DNA from: Hydractinia symbiolongicarpus
Lineage: Eukaryota > Cnidaria > Hydrozoa > Anthoathecata > Hydractiniidae
Direction of reading: 5' to 3'
Length of the DNA: 64,000 bases
NCBI RefSeq assembly: GCF_029227915.1
Contig: NC_079881.1
Location: 24,591,501 to 24,655,500 of the forward strand
This document shows, one piece after another, positions 45,099 through 55,729 of the stretch. The notes below the pieces were generated by a model. That model worked only from the letters and a program-made list of their open reading frames with translations, made no database searches and was not told the origin of the DNA. Position 1 is the first letter of the stretch; every line of letters starts with the position of its first letter. A program made the position numbers and the translations under genes.

Positions 45099-46195
45099 AC
45101 TCGGATGGTGGGAAGAATGTCAGGGTCTTTCTCGAAAAGGTCGAGCACGTCGTAAATAGGTTGATGAGTGACGTGCTCGGGCAGAAGAAGTCGCTGAAGA
45201 CTCAGGCGACCTTGTGGGTGAAGTGGGTAAGGGAGGACACCAGCTCGACCGATGCCCCGTGTGTACATGTCGATAAAGCTTTCAATAGCTATATGGAGAT
45301 ACTGCACGCCCACGATGACATTTCCGATGTTTTCGATCGGATGTGTAATAAGATAATCGAGCAGATTGAGAACCCCGCGCTGCCAGCTAGCGGATTCACA
45401 ATTGATAAAATCTTGCATATGCATGTGGACTTTCATAACCTGAAATTAACCAGAGGTAGTTCTTACTTACCGCTACCCAAGAATTTCAGTGGAAAGCGAT
45501 CTGTGATTAACCCTCATAACGAGGATGATGATAAATGTTTCAGATGGGCTATTATCGCTGCTCTCAATCATGATAAGATCGATAATCACCCTGAACGAAT
45601 CTCAATCCTTAAGAAGCATGATAAGTATAATTGGGATGGTCTAACTTTCCCAATGGCGCTAAACAAGATAGATTTGTTTGAGAGAAGGAACCCCGATGTC
45701 GCTGTGCATGTTTTGACAAAGGATGAGGGAGAAGGTATCTACATGTGTCGCAAGTCGAAGCATCTTGACCGTAAGGAGACGGTTGTTTTGTTTTTGCTGT
45801 GTGAGGGTGATAAGAAGCACTACATTGCTGTTAAGAACTTGAGCGGTGTACTGAGCAAGGTTAACTCGAAGGATGGACATAGAGAGCATTATTGCTTGAA
45901 TTGTCTCTCTGGTTTTCCAAGCGAACAGAAAAGGGATGAGCACTTTGAGTATTGCAAGAATAACGATGCCGCTAAGATTCAACTCCCTAAGGAGGGTAGC
46001 ACCCTAACCTTCACCGATGGTAAGTTTCAGCTCAAAGCCCCATTCATCATGTATGCCGATTTCGAAGTTTTACAAAAGAGTTGCCAGAAGATGAGAGAAA
46101 ATGCGGATCATCCACCGAGAAAGTTGGTAAACATGTTCCCACCGGATTCTGTTGTTATAGTAAATATGCTCATGGTGAAGTGCCGGACCCTCTGA
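45093..46195 (+). pseudogene. Polymerase piece: N-terminal domain to exonuclease I
   Basis: There is no own start codon; the frame enters from the purine tract. It includes DVLGQKKSLKTQATLWVKWV, LTRGSSYLPLPKN, KCFRWAIIAALNHDKI, a CLNC-x-H-x4-C zinc-finger-like segment and exonuclease I with Asp and Glu present in YADFE. Sense ends just after this motif: the frame that carries the rest (KHVPTGF, YSKYAHGE) is offset by -1 from about 46070, and this frame runs on to a chance stop at 46195. Confidence 0.75.
45889..45957 (+). other. Zinc-finger-like segment in the polymerase
   Basis: Codes C-x2-C-x12-H-x4-C (CLNC...HFEYC). It lies between the N-terminal domain and exonuclease I; metal binding is inferred from the spacing only. 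Confidence 0.55.
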
Positions 46196-47967
46196 ATCTT
46201 TACCGCGGTGAGGACTGTGTTCCGCGCTTTGTAGATCATGTAGTTTCTGAGGCGGAAAGGTTATATAACATGTTTCCTCAGAAAGCAATGGATCCACTGA
46301 CGGATGAAGAGCGTGACGGTTTCAATAGAGCCAGGGTGTGCCACATTTGCATGGAAGAATTTGATGACAAGGATGACATCAAGGTTAGGGATCACTGCCA
46401 TTTCACCGGTAAGTTTCGTGGGGCTGCCCATCAGAAATGTAATCTGCGTTACAAGGTTCCTAATTATATTCCGGTTGTCTTCCACAATCTGAGTGGCTAC
46501 GATGCACATTTATTCATTAAGGAGCTTGCTAGGAAGTACGGAGAAGATGGTATGGGTGTAATCGCAGAGAATAAGGAGAAATATATCTCTTTCTCTACGG
46601 ATGTTAAGGTTGGTGAATACATTGACAAAAATGGTGAGACCAAAGACAAAAAGATACAACTGAGATTCATAGACTCATTTAGATTTATGTCAAGCGGCCT
46701 AAGCTCCCTGGCTGACAACCTATCAGATGATCAATGCAAAAACCTTCGAAAATTCTTCAATGGTGACGAATTCAAAATAATGAGAAGGAAGGGTATATAC
46801 CCATATGAGTATGTTAACTCATTCGATAGGTTTAATGAAACTAAGCTTCCGTTGAAAGATGACTTTTATAGCAAGTTGAACATGAATGGTATCAGCGATG
46901 CCGATTATGCGCATGCCCAGAAGGTGTGGAAGGACATGAAAGTTGAAAATATGGGCGTTTATCATGATATCTATCTCAAGACGGATGTTCTGCTTCTGAG
47001 TGATGTGTTTGAGACATTCAGAGAAACATGCTTGAGAAACTGCGATCTAGACCCGGCTCACTTTTACACTGCTCCGGGATTAGCCTGGAGGGCGTGTTTG
47101 AAAAAGACCAAGGTTAGTCTAGATTTATTGTCGGATATGGAGATGGTCATGTTCATTGAGAGTGGTATTAGGGGTGGATTGTGTCAGGCTGTCCACCGCT
47201 ACGCCAAGGCCAACAATAAGTATATGGGGGACGAGTACAACACATCGGATGGGAATTGCATGGATTTATTTGAGCAGCAGGAAATGGCTAAAACCGTGCC
47301 TTTTGTAAAAAGAAAATTGATTGAATTGAGGTACTGGTTGATGAAACATGTACCTAGGGTCATCAAGGTGAAAACTAGTAAAGCTTACAGAACCGTGAAG
47401 GATAAGATCATGGGTTTTTATGAAAAGGTATGTTGGGGACCGTCTGTACCGAAAGAGGAAAAACAATATACCACCAAAGCCAACACATCTGAGAGTAAGG
47501 AGATGAATAGCTATCTCCAGTACCTAGATGCAAATAATTTGTACGGCTGGGCCATGATTCAGAAGATGCCGACCGGAGGGTTTGAGTGGGTTGATGACGT
47601 GGTTTCTGATTTTACACCCGAACTGATTTCACAATTAGCTGTGGAAAACGGTGAAAAGGGGTACATCCTTGAGGTTGATGTTAGCTATCCACGGGAGCTT
47701 CATGATTCTCATAACGACCTTCCTTTCATGCCCGAGAGGAAGATCATTAATGGCGTCGAGAAGCTGACACCGTGTCTTTCAGACAAGAAGAAATATATCA
47801 CTCATATCCGTGCGCTTGATCAAGCGTTGAAGCATGGTCTTGTTCTTGAGAAGGTTCATAGGGTCTTGAGATTTGATCAGAGTGCGTGGTTGAAGTCGTA
47901 CATAGATTTCAACACTGATTTGCGTACCAAATCAACTAATGACTTCGAAAGGACTTTTTCAAGCTGA
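46075..47967 (+). pseudogene. Polymerase piece: exonuclease II/III to polymerase motif A, with extra module
   Basis: The frame is open without an ATG of its own. It carries an HNH/endonuclease VII-like block (CHICMEEF, VRDHCHFTGKFRG, HQKCNLRY), exonuclease II HNLSGYDAHLF, exonuclease III YHDIYLKTD, and motif A YLQYLDANNLYGWAM. Between exonuclease III and motif A there are about 90 extra codons (roughly 47240-47508), including a copy of the 5' linker (47314-47427). The piece ends at TGA 47965, where a T run seems to have lost a base; motif B follows at once in the -1 frame. Confidence 0.8.
46339..46452 (+). other. HNH/endonuclease VII-like module between exonuclease I and II
   Basis: CHICMEEF, then VRDHCHFTGKFRG, then HQKCNLRY gives C-x2-C...D-H-C-H...R-G...H-x2-C-N. 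This order recalls the zinc-bound HNH fold of endonuclease VII-like proteins. Similar blocks belong to Polinton polymerases as I remember them; activity is unproven. Confidence 0.55.
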
Positions 47968-48743
47968 TGAATAATTCGGTCTTTGGGAAGACAATGGAGA
48001 ATCAGCGAAGGCAGAAGGATATACGTTTGGCTACCAAGAAAGAACAATATGAGAAGCTGGTGATGAAGCCCAACTTCAAGGGTAGCACGTGGTTCTCGGA
48101 AACACTGATGGGCATAGAGATGTCCAAGATCAAGATCAAAATGAATAAGCCAATCTACCTGGGGCTGGCAATTCTCGACTTGTCCAAGATGGTTATGTAT
48201 GAGTTCCACTATGATTACATGAGACCAAAATATGGTGTGGATGTAAAGCTTTGCTACATGGATACAGATTCATTCGTCTACCACATAAAAACCGACGACT
48301 TTTACAAAGATATCGCCGACGATGTAGCTTTGAGATTTGACACGTCAGGGTACGATAAGAAAGATGGTAGACCCCTACCATTAGGTTTGAATAAAAAGAT
48401 CATTGGGCTGATGAAGGATGAGTTGGGTGGTAAGGTAATGACCGAATTTATCGCTCTTAGGGCTAAGAATTATGCTTACAAACAGCTATGTGGTAGGGAG
48501 GATAAGAGGTGCAAGGGGGTCAAGAAATGTGTGGTGAGGAAGACAATAGGTTTCGATGACTATAAGAGATGTCTGTTCGAGGGTGAAAATGTTTACAGGG
48601 AACAGATGACCTTTCGATCGATTAAGCATGATGTTCATACCATAAAAACAAACAAACTAGCGCTCAATGCAGATGATGATAAGCGTATAATTATGGAGGA
48701 TGGCATTACCACACTGGCTAGAGGACATTATAGACACACATAA
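47967..48743 (+). pseudogene. Polymerase piece: motifs B and C to the C-terminus
   Basis: 258 codons. It starts within motif B (MNNSVFGKTMEN) and includes motif C CYMDTDSFVYHIK with both catalytic aspartates, then SGYDKKDGRPLPLGLNKKII, a Cys-Lys-rich CKGVKKCVVRK segment and a C-terminal HTIKTNKLALNADDDKR. The last five codons lie in the right inverted repeat, so end mutations and coding are linked here. The ATG is internal to the original gene, not a native start. Confidence 0.8.
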
Positions 48744-49010
48744 CACTATAAATTATAAGGCACGACAGATGAGGGTGGGTAGGGACCCATGGGACGGGGA
48801 TGGGGCCCGGGGACGCGGCGGGGGTTGGGGGTTTTGGACAGATATCGTTGATTTAATGGATCATGATCCATAAATTGACGTAAAGTTGCAAAGTGCACAT
48901 GGATTTTATCGACTCTTCTATCGTTGATTTTACGGGGATGATCTATAAATTGACGTGGGATAGGAAACTGCTAACAGGGTCTGTCCTAACATTGGGGTTT
49001 TCCTATCTCT
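48730..49010 (-). repeat. Right terminal inverted repeat
   Basis: The reverse complement matches the left end from AGAGATAGGAAAACCCC to GTGTGTCTAT. It is about 8 bp shorter than the left arm because of gaps in the C-rich part. Its inner edge contains the last polymerase codons and stop (48741-48743). It carries the same internal duplicated pair (about 48842-48972). Confidence 0.93.
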
Positions 49011-49015
49011 ATCGC
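49011..49015. repeat. Target-site duplication, right copy (ATCGC)
   Basis: ATCGC directly follows the CTCT end of the element and continues into CGGCCAACG, the normal next part of the satellite monomer. Confidence 0.85.
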
Positions 49016-52000
49016 CGGCCAACGAAAACCCGCGATTTCCCGTAAATCCCGGACCCGGCCCGTATAGTCAAAAGTATACAAAAGAAAGTACGCAGGGAGT
49101 AAACCCATTTCCCGAACGATTTTTTAAATTAATTTCTTACCACTAAAACTCATGAGACTTGTAGTTTTCAAAAACGATTTCATTCTTGATGAGACGCTGA
49201 ATAAAAGGAGTTTAATCTCCGGCAAACGAAAACCCGCGATTTCCCGTAACTCCCAGATTCGGCCCGTATAGTCAAAAGTACACAAAGAAAGTACGCAGGA
49301 AGTAAACTCATTTCCCGAACGATTCTTTAAATTATTTTTCACCACTAAAACGCATGACACTTGTAGTTTTCAAAAATGATTTCCTTTTTGATGAGACACT
49401 GAATAAAAGAAGTTTAATCGCCGGCAAACGAAAACCCGCGATTTTCCGTATATTACGGACTCGGCCCGTACAGTGAAAAGTATACAAAGAAAGTACCCAG
49501 GAAGTAAACTAATTTCCCAAACGATTCTTTAAATTAATTTTTTACCACTAAAACGCATGAGATTTGTAGTTTTCAAAAATGATTTCATTTTTGATGAGAC
49601 GCTGAATAAAAGGAGTTTAATCGCCGGCAAACGAAAACCCGCGATTTCCCGTATATCCCGGAATCGGCCCGTATAGTCGAATGTATACAAAGAAAGTACC
49701 CAGGGTGTAAACTCATTTCCCGAAGGATTTTTTAAATTATTTTTTCACCACAAAAACGCATGAGACTTGTAGTTTTTAAAAAAGATTTCATTTTTGATGA
49801 GACGCTGAATAAAAGGAGTTTAATCGCCGGCAAACGAAAACCCGCGATGTGCCGTAAATCCCGGGCTTGACCCGTATAGTCGAATGTATACAAAGAAAGT
49901 AAACTGGGAGTAAACTAATTTCCCGAACGATTTTTTAAGTTATTTTTTCACCACTAAAACGCATGAGACTTGTAGTTTTCAAAAATGATTTCGTTTTTGA
50001 TGAGACGCTGAATAAAAGGAGTTTAATCGCCGGCCAACGAAAACCCGCGATTTCCCGTAAATCCCGGGCTTGGCTGTAAAGTCGAATGTATACAAAGAAA
50101 ATACCCAGGGAGTAAACTCATTTGCCGAACGATTTTTTAAATTATTTCTTCACTACTAAAACGCATGAGACTTGTAGTTTTCAAAAATGATTTCTTTTTT
50201 GATGAGACGCTGAATAAAAGGAGTTTAATCGCCGGCAAACGAAAACCCGCAATTTCCCGTAAATCCCGCACTCGGCCCGTATAGTCAAAAGTATACAAAG
50301 AAAGTACCCAGGGAGTAAACTCATTTCCCGAACGATTCTTTAAATTATGTTTTCACCACTAAAACGCATGAGATTTGTAGTTTTTAAAAATGATTTCATT
50401 TTTGATGAGACGCTGAATAAAAGGAGTTTAATCGCCGGCAAACGAAAACCCGCGATTTCCCGTATATCCCGGGCTTGGCCGTAAAGTCGAATGTATACAA
50501 AGAAAATACCCAGGGAGTAAACTCATTTGCCAAACGATTTTTTAAATTATTTCTTCACCACTAAAACGCATGAGACTTGTAGTTTTCAAAAATGATTTCT
50601 TTTTTGATGAAACGCTGAATAAAAGGAGTTTAATCGCCGGCAAACGAAACCCCGCAATTTCCCGTAAATCCCGCACTAGGCCCGTATAGTCAAAAGTATA
50701 CAAAGAAAGTACCCAGGGAGTAAACTCATTTCCCGAACGATTCTTTAAATTATGTTTTCACCACTAAAACGCATGAGATTTGTAGTTTTTAAAAATGATT
50801 TCATTTTTGATGAGACACTGAATAAAAGGAGTTTAATCGCCGGCAAACGAAAACCCGCGTTTCCCGTATATCCCGGAATAGGCCCGTATAGTCGAATGTA
50901 TACAAAGAAAGTACCCAGGGTGTAAACTCATTTCCCGAACGTTTTCTTAAATTATTTTTTTACCACTACAACGCATGAGACTTGTAGTTTTCAAAAATGA
51001 TTTCATTTTTGATGAGACGCTGAATAAAAGGAGTTTAATCTCCGGCAAACGAAAACCCGCGATTTCCCGTAAATCCCGGACCTGGCCCGTATAGTCAAAA
51101 GTATACAAAAGAAAGTACGCAGGGAGTAAACTCATTTCCCGAACGATTTTTTAAATTATTTTTCACCACTAAAACGCATGACACTTGTAGTTTTCAAAAA
51201 TGATTTCATTCTTGATGAGACGCTGAATAAAAGGAGTTTAATCTCCGGCAAACGAAAAACCGCGATTTCCCGTAAATCCCAGATTCGGCCCGTATAGCCA
51301 AAAGTATACAAAGAAAGTACCCAGGGAGTAAACCCATTTCCCGAACGATTCTTTAAATTATTTTTTCACCAATAAAACGCATGAGATTTGTAGTTTTCAA
51401 AAATGATTTCATTTTTGATGAGACGCTGAATAAAAGGAGTTTAAGCGCCGGCAAACGAAAACCCGCGTTTCCCGTATATCCCGGAATAGGCCCGTATAGT
51501 CGAATGTATACAAAGAAAGTACCCAGGGTGTAAACTCATTTGCCGAACGATTTTTTAAATTATTTCTTCACTACTAAAACGCATGAGACTTGTAGTTTTC
51601 AAAAATGATTTCTTTTTTGATGAGACGCTGAATAAAAGGAGTTTAATCGCCGGCAAACGAAAACCCGCAATTTCCCGTAAATCCCGGACTCGGCCCGTAT
51701 AGTCAAAAGTATACAAAAAAGTACCCAGGGAGTAAACGCATTTCCCGAACGATTCTTTAAATTATTTTTTCACCACTAAAACGCATGAGATTTGTAGTTT
51801 TCAAAAATGATTTCATTTTTGATGAGACGCTGAATAAAAGGAGTTTAATCGCCGGCAAACGAAAACCCGCGATTTCCCGTATATCCCGGAATAGGCCCGT
51901 ATAGTCGAATGTATACAAAGAAAGTACCCAGGGTGTAAACTCATTTCCCGAACGATTTTTTAAATTATTTTTTCATCACTAAAACGCATGAGACTTGTAG

Positions 52001-55000
52001 TTTTCAAAAACGATTTCATTCTTGATGAGACGCTGAATAAATGGAGTTTAATCGCCGGGAAACGAAAACCCGCGATTTCCCGTATATCCCGGAATAGGCC
52101 CGTATAGTCGAATGTATACAAAGAAAGTACCCAGGGTGTAAACTCATTTCCCGAACGATTTTTTAAATTATTTTTTCATCACTAAAACGCATGAGACTTG
52201 TAGTTTTCAAAAACGATTTCATTCTTGATGAGACGCTGAATAAATGGAGTTTAATCGCCGGGAAACGAAAACCTGCGATTTGCCGTAAATCCCGGGCTTG
52301 ACGCGTATAGTCGAATGTATACAAAGAAAGTAAACTGGGAGTAAACTCATTTTCCGAACGATTTTTTAAATTATTTTTTCACCACTAAAACGCATAAGAC
52401 TTGTAGTTTTCAAAAATGATTTCGTTTTTGATGAGACGCTGAATAAAAGGAGTTTAATCGCCGGCCAACGAAAACCCGCGATTTCCCGTAAATCCCGGGC
52501 TTGGCCGTAAAGTCGAATGTATACAAAGAAAATACCCAGGGAGTAAACTCATTTGCCGAACGATTTTTTAAATTATTTCTTCACTACTAAAACGCATGAG
52601 ACTTGTATTTTTCAAAAATGATTTCTTTTTTGATGAGACGCTGAATAAAAGGAGTTTAATCGCCGGCAAACGAAAACCCGCAATTTCCCGTAAATCCCGG
52701 ACTCGGCCCGTATAGTCAAAAGTATACAAAAAAGTACCCAGGGAGTAAACGCATTTCCCGAACGATTCTTTAAATTATTTTTTCACCACTAAAACGCATG
52801 AGATTTGTAGTTTTCAAAAATGATTTCATTTTTGATGAGACGCTGAATAAAAGGAGTTTAATCGCCGGCAAACGAAAACCCGCGATTTCCCGTATATCCC
52901 GGAATAGGCCCGTATAGTCGAATGTATACAAAGAAATTACCCAGGGTGTAAACTCATTTCCCGAACGATTTTTTAAATTATTTTTTTACCACTAAAGCGC
53001 ATGAGACTTGTAGTTTTTAAAAATGATTTCATTTTTGATGAGACGCTGAATAAAAGGAGTTTAATCTCCGGCAAACGAAAACCCGCGATTTCCCGTAAAT
53101 CCCGGACCTGGCCCGTATAGTCAAAAGTATACAAAAGAAAGTACGCAGGGAGTAAACTCATTTCCCGAACGATTTTATAAATTAATTTCTTACCACTAAA
53201 ACGCATGAGACTTGTAGTTTTCAAAAACGATTTCATTCTTGATGAGACGCTGAATAAAAGGAGTTTAATCTCCGGCAGACGAAAACCCGCGATTTCCCGT
53301 AACTCCCAGATTCGGCCCGTATAGTCAAAAGTATACAAAGAAAGTACGCAGGGAGTAAACTCATTTCCCGAACGATTCTTTAAATTATTTTTCACCACTA
53401 AAACGCATGACACTTGTAGTTTTTAAAAATGATTTCATTCTTCATGAGACGCTGAATAAAAGGAGTTTAATCTCCGGCAAACGAAAAACCGCGATTTCCC
53501 GTAAATCCCAGATTCGGCCCGTATAGTCAAAAGTATAGAAAGAAAGTACGCAGGGAGTAAACTTATTTCCCGAACGATTCTTTAAATTATTTTTCACCAC
53601 TAAAACGCATGACACTTGTAGTTTTCAAAAATGATTTCCTTTTTGATGAGACACTGAATAAGAGAAGTTTAATCGCCGGCAAACGAAAACCCGGGAGTTC
53701 CCGTAAATCCCGGGATAGACCCGTATAGTCGAATGTATACAAAGAAAGTAAACTGGGAGTAAACTCATTTCCCGAACGATTTTTTAAATTAATTTTTACC
53801 ACTAAAACGCATAAGACTTGTAGTTTTCAAAAACGATTTCATTCTTGATGAGACGCTGAATAAAAGGAGTTTAATCTCCGGCAAACGAAAACCCGCGATT
53901 TCCCGTAAATCCCAGACTCGGCCCGTATAGTCGAATGTATACAAAGAAAGTAAACTGGGAGTAAACTCATTTCCCGAACGATTTTTTAAATTAATTTCTT
54001 ACCACTAAAACGCATGAGACTTGTAGTTTTCAAAAACGATTTCATTCTTGATGAGACGCTGCATAAAAGGAGTTTAATCTCCGGTAAACGAAAACCCGCG
54101 ATTTCCCGTAACTCCCAGATTCGGCCCGTATAGTCAAAAGTATACAAAGAAAGTACGCAGGCAGTAAACTCATTTCCCGAACGATTCTTTAAATTATTTT
54201 TCACCACTAAAACGCATGACACTTGTAGTTTTCAAAAATGATTTCCTTTTTGATGAGACACTGAATAAAAGAAGTTTAATTGCCGGCAAACGAAAACCCG
54301 CGATTTCCCGTATATCACGGACTAGGCCCGTACAGTGAAAAGTATACAAAGAAAGTACCCAGGGAGTAAACTCATTTTCCAAACGATTCTTTAAGTTATT
54401 TTTTCACCACTAAAACGCATGAGACTTTTAGTTTTCAAAAATGATTTCATTTTTGATGAGACGCTGAATAAAAGGAGTTTAATCGCCGGCAAACGAAAAC
54501 CCGCGATTTGCCGTAAATCGCGGGCTTGACCCGTATAGTCGAATGTATACAAAGAAAGTAAACTGGGAGTAAACTCATTTCCCGAACGATTTTTTAAATT
54601 AATTTTTTACCACTAAAACGCATAAGACTTGTAGTTTTCAAAAACGATTTCATTTTTGATGAGACGCTGAATAAAAGGAGTTTAATCGCCGGCAAACGAA
54701 AACCCGCAATTTTCCGTAAATCACGGACTCGGCCCGTATAGTCAAAAGTATACAAAGAAAGTACCAAGGGAGTAAACTCATTTCCCGAACGATTTTTAAA
54801 TTATTTTTTCACCACTAAAACGCATGAAACTTGTAGTTTTCAAAAATGATTTCGTTTTTGATGAGACGCTGAATAAAAAGAGTTTAATCGCCGGCAAACG
54901 AAAACCCGCGATTTCCCGTAAATCCCGGGCTTGGCCGTATAGTCGAATGTATACAAAGAAAGTAAACTGGGAGTAAACTCATTTCCCGAACAATTTTTTA

Positions 55001-55160
55001 AATTATTTTTTCACCACTAAAACGCATGAGACTTGTAGTTTTCAAAAATGATTTCATTTTTGATGAGACGCTGAATAAAAGGAGATTAACCGCCGGCAAA
55101 CGAAAACCCGGGAGTTCCCGTAAATCCCGGGATTGACCCGTATAGTCGAATGTATACAAA

Positions 55161-55175
55161 GATAGTTTTCAAAAA
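55161..55175. repeat. Truncated-monomer junction, copy 1
   Basis: TATACAAAGA runs straight into TAGTTTTCAAAAA, skipping about 75 bp of the monomer including the CGCATGAGACTTG landmark. The same junction is at 61563. Confidence 0.7.
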
Positions 55176-55729
55176 CGATTTCATTTTTGATGAGACGCTG
55201 AATAAAAGGAGTTTAATCGCCGGCAAACGAAAACCCGCAATTTCCCGTAAATCCCGGACTCGGCCCGTATAGTCAAAAGTATACAAAAAAGTACCCAGGG
55301 AGTAAACTCATTTCCCGAACGATTCTTTAAATTATTTTTTCACCACTAAAACGCATGAGACTTGTAGTTTTCAAAAATGATTTCGTTTTTGATGAGACGC
55401 TGAATAAAAGGAGTTTAATCGCCGGCCAACGAAAACCCGCGATTTCCCGTAAATCCCGGGCTTGGCCATAAAGTCGAATGTATACAAAGAAAATACCCAG
55501 GGAGTAAACTCATTTGCCGAACGATTTTTTAAATTATTTCTTCACTCCTGAAACGCATGAGACTTGTAGTTTTCAAAAATGATTTCATTTTTGATGAGAC
55601 GCTGAATAAAAGGAGTTTAATCGCCGGCAAACGAAAACCCGCGTTTCCCGTATATCCCGGAATAGGCCCGTATAGTCGAATGTATACAAAGAAAGTACCC
55701 AGGGTGTAAACTCATTTCCAGAACGATTT

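Larger units (their letters stand above)
44550..48743 (+). pseudogene. POLB: Protein-primed type family B DNA polymerase, broken
   Basis: The whole polymerase locus runs almost to the right end; its last codons lie in the inverted repeat. In order: SAP module, Pro-Arg-rich repeats, a helical linker, an N-terminal domain, a zinc-finger-like CLNC...H...C segment (about 45889-45957), exonuclease I (YADFE, 46052-46066), a C-x2-C/DHCH HNH-like module (46339-46452), exonuclease II (NLSGYD), exonuclease III (YHDIYLKTD), polymerase A (DANNLYG, 47527), B (NNSVFGK, 47970) and C (YMDTDS, 48255-48272). All catalytic motifs survive. The frame is interrupted by one TGA (44640) and by three frame changes: in the purine tract near 45032-45096, near 46070, and near 47955. 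The product would have copied the element's DNA. The pieces are listed separately. Confidence 0.85.
32767..49010. mobile_element. Polinton/Maverick self-synthesising DNA transposon
   Basis: A 16244-bp element with inverted ends, a target duplication and the diagnostic Polinton gene set: family B DNA polymerase, retroviral-type DD35E integrase, FtsK/HerA-type packaging ATPase and a probable double jelly-roll capsid protein, plus small membrane proteins. Size and gene content fit the family's usual 15-20 kb. The integrase, ATPase and capsid frames are open. The polymerase and one capsid-type gene are broken, and no maturation protease is visible, so this copy is probably non-autonomous or recently decayed. 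It was inserted into an existing satellite array. Assignment to the family is firm; the host group is not. Confidence 0.95.
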
